NCBI GenBank assembly: GCA_038093975.1
Contig: JBBPTG010000247.1
Coordinates: forward strand, 1 to 35,493
DNA from: Chalciporus piperatus
Taxonomy: Eukaryota; Basidiomycota; Agaricomycetes; Boletales; Boletaceae
DNA: 35,493 bases
Reading direction: 5' to 3'
Both the position numbers and the translations under genes were made by a program. Shown one piece after another: positions 1-9,858 of this stretch; position 1 is the stretch's first letter; each line of letters opens with the position of its first letter. Under the pieces are notes generated by a model. The model made no database searches. It was given only the letters and a program-made list of their open reading frames with translations, and was not told the origin of the DNA.

Positions 1-584
1 AGAGAGATTGCGGCGAACCTGCAGTTGTTGCAAGATCGAGCTCGTACTGAGACGTGAGTTTCTCTGTTTAATGGTTCCTCAGTTTCCTCAGTGGATGCGT
101 ATGCTCATGCGTCGTGTTTTTTGCCCTCAGCCCACACGGCGCGTTGCACGATGTCGTTCGATGGGTTCATCGATCCAGTTTCACTGTTCGTCCACCTGTC
201 CCACCTCCTCATCCTCAAGCCTTCTCGCTCCCCCGCGCACTGCGAGCTCCCATCCCGAACGTCGAAGGCTTCTTCATCGATCCCGGCTGGTACGGTACTG
301 TCGTTGTTGAAGCCCAAGGTACGAACGAGGGATTAGCGGATCTTCAGGAGCGTTGTGGACCGGGAGCGTTTCCTCCGCGAGTGGAGAATTTGTCGCGGAA
401 GATGAGGGGGGAGAGGGAGAAGGAGGGGAGGAGGGTTTGGAGGATCTTGAGGGAAAAGAGGTGAGTCGCTTGTGTGGATCGATTGTGGCGGTGGCTGACT
501 GATATCGATGTGATTGTGATTGTGATTAGTCGGCCTGGGGAGATATGGCTTCGAGCTGTGGAGGTCAACGAGAGGGTGATGTGA
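1..584 (+). CDS. 3' end of an unrecognised multi-exon gene (partial)
   Basis: The gene enters from the left edge and I do not recognise its family. Three exons fit in one frame: 1-53 (helical-looking, contains LQLLQDRART), an exon ending at 460, and 530-584 with the TGA stop at 582-584. The first intron starts at GTGAGT (54); its end could be the AG at 91 or at 130, since both keep the frame. The second intron is 461-529. The visible C-terminus holds a motif FFIDPGWYGTVVVE, a charged segment rich in R, K and E, and ends in EIWLRAVEVNERVM. Splice phases agree at both junctions, which supports real coding sequence. The start and most of the protein lie outside the window. Confidence 0.5.
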
Positions 585-1380
585 GAGGCTCGCGAGCGCG
601 TGTTGCAGCCTATGATTCGCTCTCGGCATTCGACCTCTGCTTTACCACCGCCCCCCGCCCCCCGCGCTACACCATCACAAATTCAAACCCTCACGTTTTT
701 ACGACGCCGGAACGCATCATCTCTTTTTCTATGGATCGATCTCGAGCTCGGGCAGTGCTTTCTCTCTTTATCTCGCCCTCGTTGGTTGTCAGTGGAAGTA
801 TTCTAGGAAGAGAAACGGTGTAGTTTAGTTATTTCCCTGTATTGTTCTCTTTACTGTTTTCATTTTTTTTTCGCTGTTGGGTATGCTAGGAATGGTTGGC
901 TAGATTACAGTAGTTTTTCGTCTCGACAATCTAAAGTGTTTTTCTCATCATGATGTTATGGCGTGGAGGTGGGGGTGTTGAGCGATGAGGCCGGTAAATG
1001 GTAGGTATATGTCAGAAGCTACAAAACGTTAACGTCCTATCCATCGCGAAACGTCCTCAAGCTCGGTCGCGAGAGACGGTTGTAGAATTATGAGTGGCCA
1101 TCGACCATCGAGCAAACATGAGTCGTCGCGTCGGTGGGAAGGTTGATTTTCTGCGCACGTGATCTGTCGCGTTGCGTGTCTTTGTCCCCTGATTTCTGCA
1201 TCTCGTATTATTCCTACATCCACCCGCGAATACCCTTGTCGAAAAAAACCATCCCGCCCAACGTAAATTTCGCTTTCTTCCTTGCAGCGGGCCTGTATCT
1301 CTCCGTCTTCGCTTTCCCGAACGCATTCATCCCAACAAAATCCAATCAAAACCCAAACCTTGCCCGTTGGACGATTCGAG
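585..1380. other. Intergenic region, 3' and 5' flanks
   Basis: No coding sequence that I can support. It contains pyrimidine-rich tracts and T runs near 850-880, consistent with a 3' UTR, and then the C-rich 5' flank of the GPI-protein gene. Short open frames here have no recognisable features. Confidence 0.4.
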
Positions 1381-2550
1381 ATGTCGAACGCCAAGTTCCT
1401 CTTCTGTTTTTCATCCGCAGTGGCGTCCCTCTTCCCATTCGTCTCCGCCTCGATCTACCCTACGCAGCCAATCCAAGCGACGGTGTGGTCCGCGGATCAA
1501 CCGATGTTGATTAGCTGGGTGGAAGATTGGAAGTATCCGACGTTGGACTTGATGGGCCCGTGCAATATGTTGCTCTATTGGAACACGGACGTAAGTCGTT
1601 CTTCTCGCGGGCTATTCTATATTCGTTTGTGGATTCGTGCTGACTTTTTTGGATGGGGGCGTGATGTGTGATGCGTACACGATGAACGATAATGTTAATG
1701 GGACCGACGATAACGATGATGCGAACGGGCGGTTCTTCCGTGGGGCACGGAACTTTTGGTTCTTCTTCTTCAAACGTTGTGAACTGGACGAATTTGATGG
1801 ATTGGGATGCATGTGTTGGGCGAATAGACGTATCTGATGCAGTTGGCGTCGGCTGTGGATCCGCAATCGAAGTCGGTGCAGGTGACGGTGCCGAGGTCGG
1901 TCCTAAGGAACGGCGGCTCAAAGTAGTACGTATTGATTTCGTACTCTATTCTTTCCTTCTGTCCCCCATTTGCCCCTCGTGCTTCTTGTGTGCCTAGGGT
2001 ACGAGTTGCGAGTGTTCCTCCTCCTCCGAGGACTCGACTCGACTCGACTCATGACGGCGACTCGAGCGTGCGGTGATGTGCCGCCGGGGACGTGGAATCT
2101 GTAACTCGAATACTGATCCTCTTGAACGCCACCAGTACGGTTCGTTTCACCACGGGAAAACCAATCGACACGGCCATCTACACTGCCGACTTCATGATCA
2201 TGCCTGCGAACATGAGTACGAATACGAGTACGAGTACCAGCACCAGCACCAGTACGAATAAGGCGAGCGGATCTGGAGCAGCGGCAGCAGCACTCACGAG
2301 CGGAAATCAAACCTCTGGCACGAAGACGAGTTCCAAGACTTCCTCGACTGGGACGGCGACCCTTATGAACAGCCGGACAGCTATACCCTCGGGAGTGTTA
2401 CCACCACCGGGTCCGATTCCGGGAGGTCAGGCGCCGGTACAGGGGCAGAGGAAGAACGCGGGTCGGCGGAATGTTGACATTGAAAAGTTCAAGTTTAGAC
2501 TGGTGTTCGTCATCTGGCCGGTTCTGATGGGGATCACGATGGCCCTGTGA
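1381..2550 (+). CDS. Ser/Thr-rich GPI-anchored cell-surface protein, Kre9/Knh1-like N-terminal domain
   Basis: Predicted exons are 1381-1590, 1828-1925 and 2136-2550, giving about 240 residues with all phases consistent. The introns (237 and 210 nt) are longer than usual for this window. The N-terminus has a signal peptide (hydrophobic FLFCFSSAVASLFPFVSA). A domain typical of the fungal Kre9/Knh1-like Ser/Thr-rich family follows: ATVWSADQPMLISWVED, LLYWNTDTYLMQLA and TAIYTADFMI, the last two marking the start and end of the conserved module. Next comes a low-complexity S/T/N/G linker encoded partly by an ACGAGT-type microsatellite near 2216-2260, expected to be O-mannosylated. The C-terminus ends in a hydrophobic stretch (FRLVFVIWPVLMGITMAL) right before the stop, as in GPI-attachment signals. 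Expected place: plasma membrane or cell wall. The domain call is firm; the exact intron 2 donor is inferred from family fit. Confidence 0.78.
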
Positions 2551-3114
2551 AGAGGTGACGGGGACTCGGTCTGTGTTTTTGGTGACCGTTACTGGAGATG
2601 ATAAGCCTTGTTTTGCACGACGATGTAGAAAAATTGATTTGTATCTGTATCGATGACATTTTGCAGATGACCTGTAGAGTATAGAATGTATGATGTTGAT
2701 TGTCATTTTCTGATATTGCTGCCACGCTCCCTTTTTTAATTCAAGTCCCAGGGTATCATGGTTCCACAAACTGTCCACTTGCCTGTGCATGATAGTTGCA
2801 ACGGCTGCGGAGGCGTCCATCATTAGTAGGGATGAGGGTGGCTATTCAATGAACGATCCAGAATTTCACCTACCGACTATCGGAGGACGACGAAATAGAC
2901 TCGGCATGCAAACCTGGATCCGAGTAGAACGCGGGTCTGGTGACAACCCCGATGACGAAACCGATCGTACCCAAAGGCGTGCAGACCGAATACCCTCAAC
3001 TTCAGTCCGTATCGCGGGCGGGTTGAAGTTACGCACGCACGTTTGAAATCTCGTTTTTTGTCGCGGTCGTATCCTGCGTTCCAGTTCATTGCAGTGCTTG
3101 AAACAAGTTGTAAT
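2551..3114. other. Intergenic, no supported gene
   Basis: The 3' flank of the GPI-protein gene and spacer before the duplicated region. A minus-strand stretch around 2900-3040 can be read as about 40 residues with a hydrophobic core, but it has no start, no convincing splice sites and no family I recognise. Confidence 0.35.
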
Positions 3115-3384
3115 TCCAGTGGCGACTCCATGACCACCATACGACCATCACAATGCAACCCATTGCACCGCACCCCCCCACTACTCCACAAGATCAATGT
3201 TCTCTGCAGTGCCGTTGGTACGATACGTCACTCCGGAGTATGTCTGATGACCGGCCTCCAAACATGTGCTGGTGATTCAAGGCGATGTCGATTGAAGTCA
3301 TTGATCAGATGGCTTGCGCCTTCGAGCTACTGTGGTATCGATGACCCTGTTTACAAATTGGGGCCGTCATTGGTGTGTCCAATG

Positions 3385-3391
3385 TATATAA
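3385..3391 (+). promoter_or_regulatory. TATA box of the secreted-protein gene
   Basis: TATATAA lies 78 bp upstream of the ATG at 3469. The surrounding ~150 bp is conserved, in inverted orientation, at 4480-4620 in front of the second copy's signal peptide, which supports it as a real promoter. Confidence 0.65.
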
Positions 3392-3468
3392 GGCTCTGTG
3401 ACTTGCTCTCTCGAGGACAGATAACACTCATTAAGCCGACATTCTAAACAACCAATCCACATACCGGA

Positions 3469-3812
3469 ATGAAGGCCTTTGCTACTCTTTTCGCTACTAC
3501 CCTCTCCCTCCTCGCCCTCCGCCCCGTTGCGGGCGGTCTCTTGAACGAGCGTCAAGGCAGCTCTGCATGTGAGCCCAATCACCCAGAAGGTGATTCATGC
3601 CCATCGACAAGCTACGGTGCTTACTTTTGCTCCGCGAATTGCTATGACATCGTACGTTTCCCCAAGGCGAACTGTATGTTGTACGATTTACTGACTGTTG
3701 TGGACACACTCAGACCGAATGTTCGCCTGGAACTGGTACAATCGTTGCTATCGCACACTGTGAAGCGGCAACGTGCAGATATGATTCGAAAGGGATTCCT
3801 TATTGCTCTTGA
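3469..3812 (+). CDS. Small secreted cysteine-rich protein (8 Cys), effector-like
   Basis: Two exons, 3469-3651 and 3714-3812, with a 62-nt intron (donor GTACGT, branch CTGAC, acceptor CAG) give 93 residues. The N-terminus is a clear signal peptide (MKAFATLFATTLSLLALRPV, cleavage likely near AGG). An NERQ segment resembles a Kex2-like or pro-region boundary. The mature part is short, polar and has eight cysteines: four in exon 1 (SAC, DSC, YFC, ANC) and four in exon 2 (TEC, AHC, ATC, PYC), suggesting four disulfides. All eight are conserved in the broken paralogue at 5541-5870, although other positions differ. I recognise no named family. Size, secretion and Cys pattern suit a candidate effector or extracellular defence or toxin-like peptide; this role is inference. 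Confidence 0.75.
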
Positions 3813-4308
3813 AAGGCGGGTGTCGACGTTATGGGAAGATATAGTCTGGTCAAGGTGTCGGGAATCGTGATGTATATTAGCGTGACAGAGTCGTGTTTGT
3901 TGTCGAGGGGGCATTTGGTGTATTGTCTGCTAATTTTGCATTGAAGTTCATCTTACGATGTCGTTTAGCATTCCTGCAGAACGAAATTTGCGAATGAGTC
4001 TCGGGCTAGCAGGGATCGAAATGAGTTGAAAGGGTTGGCTTACTCAGACTGGTCGCTGATGGAACGAGAACAGTTTGACGAGGAACCTGAGTTCCGCATC
4101 TCTGTCGGAGCCTTCGCTACGGTGAGCTGACTGAGTTTGATACCAAATATACAATACCTCGTTGATACCTCGTTCGGGTTTCCAGTGGCGACTCCATGGC
4201 ATTCTGAGGACCATTACCGCAACTTACCGCACTCACCCTCCCACAAGATCAATGTTCTCCGCCGTAATATAGTCAGGTTTCGCACTGAATACCAACACTG
4301 ACACCCTC

Positions 4309-4443
4309 ATGAGTTCTGGCACTAGTTTGGGCGTCGCGATAGGTGGAGCACAAAATCTTGGCCGCGCGGCACGCCATCAGCCTCCGACTTGCCGAAGACG
4401 GGTACCAATCAAACCTCGATGAGTGCTGAGATCGAGTCAAAGG
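4309..4443 (+). pseudogene. Short-chain dehydrogenase/reductase relic, N-terminal piece
   Basis: Starting at the ATG (4309-4311), translation in shifting frames gives SLGVAI, then GGAQNLGRA, then ISLRLAEDGYQ and finally SAEIESKG. These are the Rossmann glycine motif, helix 1 and helix 2 of a classical SDR. At least two small frameshifts or deletions are needed, including loss of the residues before GGAQ. The sequence stops abruptly at about 4443, exactly where the inverted segment begins. The rest of the SDR continues on the opposite strand at 5540-5251. This copy cannot make an enzyme. Confidence 0.7.
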
Positions 4444-4620
4444 GAAGGGTGGTAGCGAAGAGAGTAGCAAAGACCTTCATCTCGGTATGTGGTTTGGTTT
4501 TTTTGTTGTTGTCTATCCTCGGGAGAGCAAGTCACAGAGGCTTATATACGTTGGATCAAGTTGGATGCCACCCAATTCGCAAACAGGGTCACGGCAGTAA
4601 CCCGAAGGCGCAATCATTTA
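4444..4620 (-). pseudogene. Second secreted-protein copy: promoter and signal peptide half, inverted
   Basis: On the minus strand this matches the upstream region and first codons of the gene at 3469. It has the same promoter block (CCTGTTTGCGAATTGG-like), the same GACTTGCTCTC leader and an ATG at 4480-4478 coding MKVFATLFATTLP. Similarity ends at about 4444, in the middle of the signal peptide, and the frame then runs into unrelated SDR sequence and a stop. The missing body of this copy lies at 5541-5870 on the plus strand. The two halves are complementary, as expected from one inversion breakpoint. Confidence 0.7.
4542..4548 (-). promoter_or_regulatory. TATA box of the inverted copy
   Basis: The minus-strand TATATAA lies about 62 bp upstream of the truncated ATG at 4480. 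It corresponds to the TATA box at 3385-3391, and any transcript from it would run into the antisense of the SDR N-terminal relic. Confidence 0.5.
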
Positions 4621-5250
4621 ATCGGTTCAATAACCTTACCGATTAGGCTGCGTTTGGACGACTTGGACAAAACATGTCAATGAGTTGTCCTTCAATAGCC
4701 TCAAGCATCACCAGCATGCATGTCAGAAGTGACAGTCCTCATGCCACCTAGCTTCACAGTTCCTGTTAGCATGAGGCCATCAAAGATGTTCTTGCTCACC
4801 GTAAATGCCAATCTGTAACATTGGAAGATGTCTTCTCAGGCCGGCCATTTTGCGAACTCTGCTGACGGGCTTGACCATGTCGACTTAGTCTCCCCTAGGC
4901 ACACCCAAGAGTCGGATGAAGACAGTCGTTCACCCTTATGTCGACTATAACCCTATACTAAATAGAGTAACAGAAAAGCTCAAGTTTGTGAGTCCGGGTT
5001 GATTGGACCGGAGCACCCTTGTACGGCACCTTCCCTTTTGTATCCTGCTAATTCAGCTCTGAAACAACACTTAGGCTTGTAGATTTGAAGACGAAATTTC
5101 AGAGACAGGTCGACCGTCGAACGGGTGTAATATGCGATCCGGTTAGCGTGGCCTGTTATCATATGTGCAAGCGATGACGCGGACAGCTCGCGAGATCGGC
5201 TGTGGGAGTGCAATCCAAGGCATGGAACGTGGACTCGTCAGTCCTGCCGC

Positions 5251-5540
5251 CTACCCCACAAAGTTGATGCTCGTGCGATGAGGCGTACATTCTAACAGGG
5301 TTCCCACTTTACAGATCCCCGTATTGGCGATCATCTAAAATCCATACAGTCCACCAGCATACACTTTCGTCAGCTACCATGACCCGACACGCTTCCCCCA
5401 AAGACAAGGACTAGGACAAAGCACACGATGACCGTAAACGAACACTCACCACGTCCAACCCACCCAACTCCTTCACGACCTCTTCTACCATCCCCTTCAC
5501 CTGCCCCTCATCTGCCACATCCGCAACGATCTTCAAAGAC
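5251..5540 (-). pseudogene. Short-chain dehydrogenase/reductase relic, middle piece
   Basis: On the minus strand, 5533-5450 reads KIVADVADEGQVKGMVEEV and continues to GGLDV. A 115-nt intron follows (donor GTGAGT at 5449, branch GCTGAC, acceptor TTTTAG), then 5334-5251 reads MIANTGICKVGTLLE and, after an apparent internal deletion, TSINFVG and a TAG stop. These are strand 3 with the (V)D motif, helix 3-4 and the N-A-G region (here N-T-G) of classical SDRs. Possible further decayed SDR sequence extends to about 5000 but I cannot show it. The upstream half lies at 4309-4443 on the other strand. Confidence 0.72.
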
Positions 5541-5870
5541 CTCCTCCTCGCCCTCCGCCCCGTTGCGGGCGGCCTCGTAAACGATCGTCAAGGCCGCTCC
5601 GATGCATGTAACCCCAACCGCATCGCAGGTGAAGAATGCCCATTTACAAATTACGGCGATACCTTTTGCACCCCGGATTGCCATGACATCGTACGTTTCT
5701 CTGAGGCGAACTGCCACTGCCAGTGTATTTTGTATGATTTACTGACTGTTGTGGACACCCTGGTCCCTCAGACCGAATGTTCGCATAAAACAAGTACATT
5801 CGTTACTGTCGAACACTGTGGAGCGGCAACGTGCAAATATGATGCGCGCGGGAGAGCTTACTGCTCTTGA
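5541..5870 (+). pseudogene. Second secreted-protein copy: body half, lacking start and most of the signal peptide
   Basis: Exon 5541-5690 begins LLLALRPVAGGL, the same as residues 14-25 of the intact paralogue. An 81-nt intron (5691-5771) and exon 5772-5870 follow, ending AYCS and TGA. All eight cysteines and the intron position match the intact gene; many other residues differ (EECPFTNYGDTFC against DSCPSTSYGAYFC), so the copies diverged while the cysteine pattern was kept. There is no in-frame ATG upstream. The sequence before 5541 is antisense SDR, so the native promoter and signal start are gone. Confidence 0.75.
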
Positions 5871-6240
5871 AGGGCAGGTATCGATGTTATGGACGATATA
5901 GTCTGGTAATTGGTTTGAGGTGGCGGGAATCGTGGACATATAGCAGCATGAACGGAGTCGTGTTCGTTGTCGAAGCGGTATATGGTATATTATCTGCTAA
6001 TTTCTCATCGAAGTTCATCCTACGATGTCGTTGAGCATCTCCGCAGAACGGAAATTGCGAATGAATCTGAAGCCAGGGGTTTGCTTACGGATCAGCTCCT
6101 GGCTGATGAAACGAACGCAGTTTGACGAGGAGCCCGAGGCCCGCACTGTCTCTGTCGAAGCCTTTGCTACCGGTGAGCCAACTGAGTTTGATACCAAATA
6201 TACAATACTATACCTCGCCGATACCTTCAAGAGGTTTTGA

Positions 6241-6975
6241 GTGGAACGTAAGCTCCTCGCTGGCACGAGTCGGAAGAGACGAACGTCCCAGTACACCGAC
6301 TCGGACCCTTGACGAAGACGTGACGAAGAACGGGTAGCGAGGAGACTGTCACTAGAGTTACTTGATGAAGGCGTCTGTGTGACAGTCCCTCGTTTCTGTT
6401 GCAACTTGCGGCCACCACGGTTGGGGTATCTCCAGTATTCGACGTCAATCCAATGGCCCCTTTCTAATATGGTGTCACTCAACAATGGGCCTAGTAGTAG
6501 GTGGGACAAACACTGGGCAAGTGACACCGGGACTGGCCGACGTCTGTATCAGCTCCCGGCGGGCGGTTCGGTTGAACGGGGCCCGCAGCATTGAAACATC
6601 CGACTCCGACAGCCTGAGATATCTGTCGATGTTCAACGCAATCTCAGAAGACCGCTCACGCGACGACAAAACTTTGGATCGAAAACATCTCGTATTCGAC
6701 AGTCACAACCAAAAGTTGCAAAAAAAAAATAGGAAAAAAAAATATGTATCTATGTCATCATAATGTGTGTAGCCAATTGCGCCCACATGAGGGGGGCTTT
6801 ACTATCTGAGATATGTATCATACTGTATCTGGGTCATGGACTTCGCGTCGTTGTAAATGTGTCGAGTCGAAGTGTCCAGTGAGAGAGATGGATGGATATG
6901 GGAAATCGAGCAAGTGAAAAAGTGTGGCGTGCCAGAGTAAAAGGAGAGGGGGAGGAGGAACCATGAACATCAAGT
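6241..6975. other. Intergenic spacer, no supported gene
   Basis: Mixed sequence with A-rich tracts at about 6720-6742. Open frames on both strands lack domains, starts with context or splice support. The last part is the 3' flank of the MFS gene. Confidence 0.4.
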
Positions 6976-9090
6976 TCAGTGAGCAGCAAACCGAGATTTC
7001 TGCCTGAGTCGAGCTCCGATGCGGTAAAAGACGAATCTGGAACGAGGAAGATTAGTTGGTGTCGGAAGGATAGAGCGGGGGAAAATGCGTACGGGAGTGG
7101 GGCCAGGAGTGTCGTGAGACCTGCCAACAATGCAGTTGCACCTACTGTGCCTAGGCGATCGTACATCGCGCCAGCGAAAAGAGGGAAAGCGGCCGCAAAG
7201 GCTGATCTCATAGTGCTGTTGCTCGACATGGCTGTTGCGGCGATGGGACGATATGCTGTCACGAGGTAGCCGAACACCGACGTGAACACGTAGTAGATGC
7301 CGGTACCGAACGGGACCGTCGCAATGACCGGGCCAATCCAGTGTACATTAGGGTATGTGGTGAAGGCGAACCAATAAAGACCTGGAAATGGACATGAGCG
7401 CTGCAGCGCGTTACTGAGCCAAGAATCACGCACTTATTGGGACGAGGACCGCTCCAACTTGACCCATGACAAGACGAACTTCTGGAGGTGGGTTGCCATT
7501 GTGCTTCGCCGCTTCTTTTTCCAAATATCTGTGATGTCATGAGTGACATGGGTAAAACGGCCAGAGACTCGATCGCACCTATTCCAAAGTGGCTGGGATG
7601 CGAGGGCAGCGAGAACGCCTACTCCCATTCCAAGGAAGGTAAGACCAGTCGATTGCATATCGAAATGATGGACTCCTCCGAAGATGATAGGGTATGCCTG
7701 TAATGCAAGATAAAGAATGCCGAGGAGCAAGGCACACCATAGTGCTAGCAAGAGGGACATCCGGTCGAGGATTAGGAGTTCTGAGATCGTTTTAGTTGCA
7801 CAGTACCGCAAAATAGGACGACTGGGCGCTTACCGAAAGGTTTGTAACAGCTCATCAAAACTGCGTTAACTAGGCTGCTGTCCTCTTTGTCGAGAGGAGC
7901 ATAGTAATTGGAATCCCCCGTCGTCTTGCGCAGTCTAAAATGGCTCAGGAGGATTCAAACAATCAACATGTGCGTGCTTACTTCGCTGCTTTCCTCTTCA
8001 AAAGGATGGGAACAAATGTTTCTGGGACGAACTGAATTGATTATAAAATGTTAGAATACGTCTTGCATGGTAACGGGGAACCCTACCAAGAGGAGCAACG
8101 CCAGTTCTGCGAAGGCCCAGATAAGTGTAATCCAGTACAACCAGCGCCAGTAGAGATTCTGTGGAATTGAGTACAGAAGTCGCAGGTGCGAGAACATCGA
8201 CGCTTACTTGTACTACAAATCTGTACGGAGGAAGCAGATAATTAGCAAAGTTAAGACCACACATATGATGAAAAGACGCACCCTCCAATCACAGCAGACA
8301 GCACGGGACCGGCAAATGTTGACCTTGTCTCACGTGTTAGCATGAGACCTGACACAACTTTATTGCACGTACATGGTATAGACTGCCATCGGGCTGCCCA
8401 CTGCAGAGTCAGGGAACATGTCACTGACACTTCCACCAGCGACGCTCAAGAAGGCAGCGCTGCAGGTACCGGTAATCAATCTGAAGACAAGGAAACAAGC
8501 TGCGCCCCCCCCCAAGTTTTAGCTGACTGATAATTCGAAAGAGAATTATCACTGACCCATATTTGGTGCAAATGCCACTGGGAACGTAAAGATGGCATAT
8601 AGGGAATATGAGACCCAGTATACTATGTTTCGGCCTTGATACAGGTTGTCAGGAGCCGAACTTGCAGCATGTGAGAGTAAACGTACCATAGACCTCGGAC
8701 ATGGGTCCAACAAAGAGGGGTCCAACACCAAGTCCGACGACAAACAGACTGGTAGCGAGGATTGAAACTTCATTTGAGACGTGAAACGTTTGAGACGTTG
8801 CTAGTTGGGTATCAGCAGACTGCAAAAGTACGTCATTGTTGGGGTAAGACAAGGCATGTATAGAGAATACGAACGATGGCCGACGCGAAGGCTACGCAGA
8901 CGGAAGCAGAGCTTATGACAAGAACAGCGAGCCAACGCTTGAAAAGGGGCAGCTTCTGAGGATCGTCCTCCGGTTCCAACGTGACAAGGTAAGGATCAAT
9001 GAATTTGTCGCTCGGAGTGCCCTCTTTTGTCGTCTGGGACTGCGATCCGCTCTCTAGCGCGTCATCAGAAACTGAGTTTTTGGTTGACAT
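6976..9090 (-). CDS. MFS transporter, DHA1 (drug:H+ antiporter) type
   Basis: Thirteen exons joined in phase give 492 residues: 9090-8875, 8819-8687, 8634-8557, 8499-8373, 8323-8282, 8220-8208, 8158-8087, 8031-7982, 7934-7834, 7780-7579, 7528-7434, 7381-7093, 7036-6976. Introns are 47-61 nt. A polar N-terminal tail is followed by DPQKLPLFKRW before the first membrane helix, the DHA1 signature region. GPMSEVYGRN is motif A after helix 2; FLVFRLITG and SVAGGSVSDMF lie in helices 4-5. The second half has ALLLGILYLAL, a cytoplasmic loop with PPPEVRL, and the C-terminus FVFYRIGARLRQKSRFAAH. Twelve helices are expected. Substrate is unknown; this group exports drugs, polyamines or secondary metabolites. 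It lies on the same strand as the kinase-like and adenylate-forming reductase genes. An upstream in-frame ATG at 9150 exists; 9090 is preferred for length. Confidence 0.88.
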
Positions 9091-9858
9091 GACCGACGGC
9101 GGCGGTGTTGGAGAGGAGAGAGTGCACAACGAAAGGAGACGGGGGATCAATGCTGGCTGTCAAACCATTTGGCCTGTGCGATTTTAAAGGACTACGACTT
9201 ACGAGCACGGCCGAGCACTCCAAACACGCGTCCCCATTCTAAGCTAGCGAGCGGTAGGGGGCCGGGCGATTGACAGCTGCTGTGTCATACTCTAGCCATG
9301 GTGGCGGAGGCCCATACTGGACACCTTCATATCCGTGACAAAGGCAATCGTCGCTAAACCAAATTAGGAAGGAGGTTCACAGGAGGCAGGCCGCCGTCCA
9401 ATGAACGTGTCCATGGTGACTTACCTCATCAATTTGCTGACTCGGTCCCACTGAGCTTCACTTCCGTTTCGGTGGCCGTTTGTAGTGATTCACCAGGTGA
9501 ATGCAAGAACAATGCGTGCATGACCGTGATCCGCTGGTCGCCGAGCACTCGAGTCCAAGGCTCACGCAGACCGCTCGACCTGCAACATAAATTTGGTAGC
9601 GAACATATTTCTTAAATGTCCACTCGGGAGTCGGTGGCTGGCATTAGTACAAGGATAGTGTTGCCTCAGTTCTCGAGCCAAATCCCTACTCAATCGTGGC
9701 GGGCAATCGATGTCAATTGGCCCCGATGGGGAAGAGGATAGACCTACATTATTATTGCGTCATCATGGAGGGAAAATTGAAATGTGAAAAGAGTCTACAT
9801 AGGAACCCCCACTAGGGTACCAGTGAACGATGGTCTTCATCCCGACTCTTGGGTCTGC
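9091..9858. other. Intergenic region upstream of the MFS gene
   Basis: Promoter side of the MFS gene and 3' flank of the kinase-like gene. I see no open frame or RNA gene that can be supported. Confidence 0.4.

Larger units (their letters stand above)
3115..4184 (+). repeat. Tandem duplication, unit 1
   Basis: This unit and 4185-6240 share three collinear blocks. The first is a start block (TTCCAGTGGCGACTCCATG at about 3115, repeated at about 4183, with AAGATCAATGTTCTC further in). The second is the body of the small secreted-protein gene. The third is an end block of about 300 bp (TGAGTTTGATACCAAATATA near 4135, repeated near 6185). Unit 1 is about 1.07 kb and lacks the SDR sequence found in unit 2; the start block runs almost directly into the secreted-protein promoter. 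The end of unit 1 touches the start of unit 2, so this is a direct tandem copy. Confidence 0.75.
4444..5540 (-). other. Inverted segment of about 1.1 kb
   Basis: Both ends cut coding sequences whose other halves lie just outside in the opposite orientation: SDR at 4309-4443 against 5540-5251, and secreted protein at 5541-5870 against 4480-4444. Flipping this segment restores the order SDR N-part, SDR middle, secreted-protein promoter and signal, secreted-protein body, all on the plus strand. TCAAAG is present at both ends (about 4437-4442 and 5533-5538), possibly junction microhomology. The stretch 4650-4980 inside has no recognisable gene. Confidence 0.7.
4185..6240 (+). repeat. Tandem duplication, unit 2 (rearranged, retains SDR pieces)
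   Basis: This second, longer copy begins with the same block as 3115 and ends with the same block as unit 1. Between them lie an SDR N-terminal piece (plus), the promoter and signal peptide of the secreted protein (minus), an SDR middle piece (minus) and the secreted-protein body (plus). One inversion of about 4444-5540 explains this order. The extra ~1 kb compared with unit 1 corresponds to the SDR gene, so unit 2 is closer to the ancestral content and unit 1 has lost the SDR. Confidence 0.7.

Noticed and set aside
2900..3046. Minus-strand frame with a hydrophobic stretch (GTIGFVIGVVT)
   Set aside because: About 40 residues, bounded by a stop, with no start, no splice sites and no known motif.
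6025..6240. 71-codon plus-strand ORF in the end block of unit 2
   Set aside because: The matching sequence in unit 1 (3958 onward) has an early stop, so the similarity comes from DNA duplication, not from protein constraint.
6015..6527. 170-codon minus-strand ORF
   Set aside because: It spans the end block of duplication unit 2 and the spacer beyond it. The corresponding frame is not kept in unit 1 (3960-4180), so it is not conserved coding.
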